Source: Nocardiopsis listeri NBRC 13360
GTDB lineage: Bacteria > Actinomycetota > Actinomycetes > Streptosporangiales > Streptosporangiaceae
Length of the DNA: 64,000 bases
Direction of reading: 5' to 3'
NCBI RefSeq assembly: GCF_001570765.1
Contig: NZ_BCSH01000020.1
Location: 1-64,000 of the forward strand
The stretch's first letter is position 1, and every line of letters begins with the position of its first letter. The notes under the pieces were generated by a model that was given only the letters and a program-made list of their open reading frames with translations, did no database searches and was not told where the DNA came from. Of this stretch, positions 62,339 through 64,000 are shown in pieces. A program made the translations under genes and the position numbers.

Positions 62339-62959
62339 GTGACGACCAAACAACGCAGACTCCCGCGCCAGGTCAGGGAACAACAACTGATCGACGCCGC
62401 CGTCTCCGCGTTCTCCCGGGGCGACTACCACACCGTCAGCGTGGAGGAGATCGCGGCGGCCGCCGGGACCTCCAAACCCACCGCGTACCACTACCTGGGC
62501 TCCAAGGAGGGCATCTTCACCGCCTGTGTGCGCAGGGAGATGGGACGACTCATCGAGGCCATCCGCGACGCCGTGCACGCACCCCACCCCGTCGACGACG
62601 ACCCGCTGCGCCGAGGAATGCGCGCCTTCTTCGCTTTCGTGGTCGACAACCGCGAGAGCTGGACCGTGCTCTACCGGCGCGCCGCCGCCCAGGGGCAGCC
62701 CTTCGAGTCCGAGACCGCCCGTATGCGCGACCGTGTCACCGAGGAGATGGCCGACCTCATCACCGCCTGCACCCGCGAGGACTACGGCGACATGGACGCG
62801 CGAGACGCCCAACTACTGGCCCGGGTGGCGGTGAGCACCGCCGACGCCTTCGCCGACTGGCTCCTGGATCATCCGGACGAGACCCCCGACACCATGGCCG
62901 GACACGTCGCCGAACTCACCTGGTCCCACCTGCGCACGCGCGGACCCGCCCAGGTCTAG
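62339..62959 (+). CDS. TetR-family regulator
   Basis: This 206-residue TetR regulator has an HTH (about 15-60) with EQQLIDAAVSAFSRGDYHTVSVEEIAAAAGTSKPTAYHYLGSKEGIF and a helical ligand domain. The GTG at 62339 lies 8 nt after TAGGGT and no ribosome site is visible, so it is probably leaderless. It is convergent with the aldehyde dehydrogenase at the window edge; its target is unknown. Confidence 0.83.
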   Translation: MTTKQRRLPRQVREQQLIDAAVSAFSRGDYHTVSVEEIAAAAGTSKPTAYHYLGSKEGIFTACVRREMGRLIEAIRDAVHAPHPVDDDPLRRGMRAFFAFVVDNRESWTVLYRRAAAQGQPFESETARMRDRVTEEMADLITACTREDYGDMDARDAQLLARVAVSTADAFADWLLDHPDETPDTMAGHVAELTWSHLRTRGPAQV

Positions 62960-63005
62960 GGGGAGGCCCCGGGGCGGGTCCGCGTACTCCGCTCCGTGAA
63001 CGGCG

Positions 63006-64000
63006 TCAGCCCAGGGCGCTCATCACGTGCTTGACACGGGTGTAGTCCTCCAGGCTGTACGCCGACAGGTCCTTGCCGTACCCGGACCGCTTGAAGCCGC
63101 CGTGCGGCATCTCCGAGAGCAGGTCGCCGTGCGTGTTGAGCCACACCGCGCCGAAGTCCAGCTCGGCACAGACCCGCAGGGCCCGCGCGTGGTCACGGGT
63201 CCACACCGACGAGGCGAGTCCCTGCTCGACCCCGTTGGCCAGTTCGATCGCCTCGCTCTCGTCCGCGAAGCGCTGCACCGTCACGACCGGGCCGAAGACC
63301 TCCTCCAACACGATCTCGTCGTCGGCGCGCAGCCCGGACACGACCGTGGGCGCCAGGAAGAACCCGGCCTCGCCCACGCGGTGGCCGCCCGTCTCCACCC
63401 GCGCGTGGGCGGGCAGGCGCTCCAGCAGTCCGGTGACCCGGGCGAACTGGTCGGCGTTGTTGAGCGGCCCGAAGTCGCTCTCCTGGTCAGAGGGCAGGCC
63501 GGTGACCTGAGCCGATGCCAGGCGGGACAATTCGGCGACGAACTCCTCGTGCGCCCCCTCCTGGACGATGACGCGGGTGGCGGCGGTGCAGTCCTGTCCG
63601 GCGTTGAGGAAACCGCCCGCGATCACACCGGCGGCGGCGCCGGCCACGTCGGCGTCGTCGAAGACCACGGCCGGGGCGTTGCCGCCGAGTTCCAGGTGGA
63701 CCCGCTTGATGTCGTCGGCGGCGGCCTTGGCCACCTGTGCCCCCGCCCGGGTCGAACCGGTGACCGATACCAGGCGCGTGGCCGGGTGCTCCACCAACAG
63801 GCGGCCGGTGTCGCGGTCGCCCACCACCGTGTTGACCACACCGGCGGGCAGTGCCCGCGCGGCGATCCCGGCGAGCAGAACGGTGGTGGTGGGCGTGCTC
63901 TCCGCCGGCTTGAGCACCACCGTGTTGCCCGCGGCCAGCGCCGGACCGATCTTCCACACCGCCATCATCAACGGGTAGTTCCACGGGGTGATGCCCACGC
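63006..64000 (-). CDS. aldehyde dehydrogenase (5' end outside window)
   Basis: This NAD(P)-dependent aldehyde dehydrogenase is similar to gamma-aminobutyraldehyde/betaine-aldehyde dehydrogenases. The visible 331 residues start with GITPWNYPLMMAVWK and hold VTGSTRAGAQVA, the catalytic Glu in HLELGGNAPAVVF and the nucleophile Cys in NAGQDCTAATR. They end with GFKRSGYGKDLSAYSLEDYTRVKHV. The N-terminal about 140 residues lie beyond the right edge. Confidence 0.9.
   Translation of the reverse strand, partial: VGITPWNYPLMMAVWKIGPALAAGNTVVLKPAESTPTTTVLLAGIAARALPAGVVNTVVGDRDTGRLLVEHPATRLVSVTGSTRAGAQVAKAAADDIKRVHLELGGNAPAVVFDDADVAGAAAGVIAGGFLNAGQDCTAATRVIVQEGAHEEFVAELSRLASAQVTGLPSDQESDFGPLNNADQFARVTGLLERLPAHARVETGGHRVGEAGFFLAPTVVSGLRADDEIVLEEVFGPVVTVQRFADESEAIELANGVEQGLASSVWTRDHARALRVCAELDFGAVWLNTHGDLLSEMPHGGFKRSGYGKDLSAYSLEDYTRVKHVMSALG

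Noticed and set aside
1-64000. Mobile elements, prophage, CRISPR, tRNA or rRNA genes
   Set aside because: I found no transposase, integrase, terminal repeats, spaced direct repeats or cloverleaf-like segments while reading both strands.

Overview
The window reads as chromosome of a high-GC actinomycete. GC-rich third codon positions, many GTG/TTG starts, -10 hexamers placed 6-8 nt before start codons, a trehalose treY/treZ pair, DevR/DevS-type regulators, an Erm methylase behind a WhiB7-like promoter and several actinobacterial families (DUF574 methyltransferase, Rv3235-like protein, DUF4916 NUDIX) all fit. A Nocardiopsaceae or Streptomyces-like host is my guess; no rRNA or single-copy marker is present to prove it. 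I saw no tRNA, rRNA, CRISPR array, insertion sequence, integrase or phage gene.

Layout. 1-6.1 kb: the end of an aldo/keto reductase, an IclR regulator and a divergent protocatechuate (pca) operon. In this operon pcaI, pcaJ and a pcaD-like gene are intact, while pcaF, pcaH, pcaB and pcaC survive only as fragments. 6-17.6 kb: DUF574 methyltransferase, SWIM/SNF2 helicase pair, GDPD/UMF1-transporter pair, Rv3235-like protein, S9 peptidase and a secreted NlpC/P60 hydrolase. 17.7-27 kb: family-2 glycosyltransferase, pstS with a PHO box, and treY and treZ separated by an rRNA-methyltransferase-like gene and a flavin reductase. 27-33.8 kb: frameshifted guanine deaminase, lipoprotein, erm with a leader peptide, small methyltransferase, frameshifted phosphotransferase, and an MFS exporter divergent from an ArsR-like regulator. 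33.9-46.7 kb: large secreted DUF6351-like protein, PPOX flavoprotein with DevR/DevS, FG-GAP lipoprotein, MHS-family transporter divergent from a nonsense-interrupted flavin oxidoreductase, a P-loop kinase, NUDIX and STAS proteins. 46.8-53 kb: a PH-domain pair divergent from an SPFH plus ribbon-helix-helix pair, a Uma2 protein and a FAD dehydrogenase. 53.4-59.8 kb: a GntR-controlled operon of tctCBA, a DapA-family aldolase and a DhaK-DhaL kinase. 59.9-64 kb: alcohol dehydrogenase, a DDAH-like enzyme, TetR and the 3' part of an aldehyde dehydrogenase.

How it works together. Most units are small divergent regulator/target pairs with a visible operator in the shared gap, and most convergent pairs are closed by a strong hairpin. 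Two regions stand out. The pca operon has been worn down by internal deletions but keeps its regulator, promoter and twin operators. The tct/aldolase/kinase operon looks like a complete import-and-cleavage route for a carboxylate whose identity I cannot name. The antibiotic-response locus (erm, leader peptide, mutually exclusive hairpins, WhiB7-like box) is the best regulatory find. Five genes carry single lesions: three 1-nt indels, and two stop codons where a tyrosine codon is expected. They are either real pseudogenes or assembly errors.
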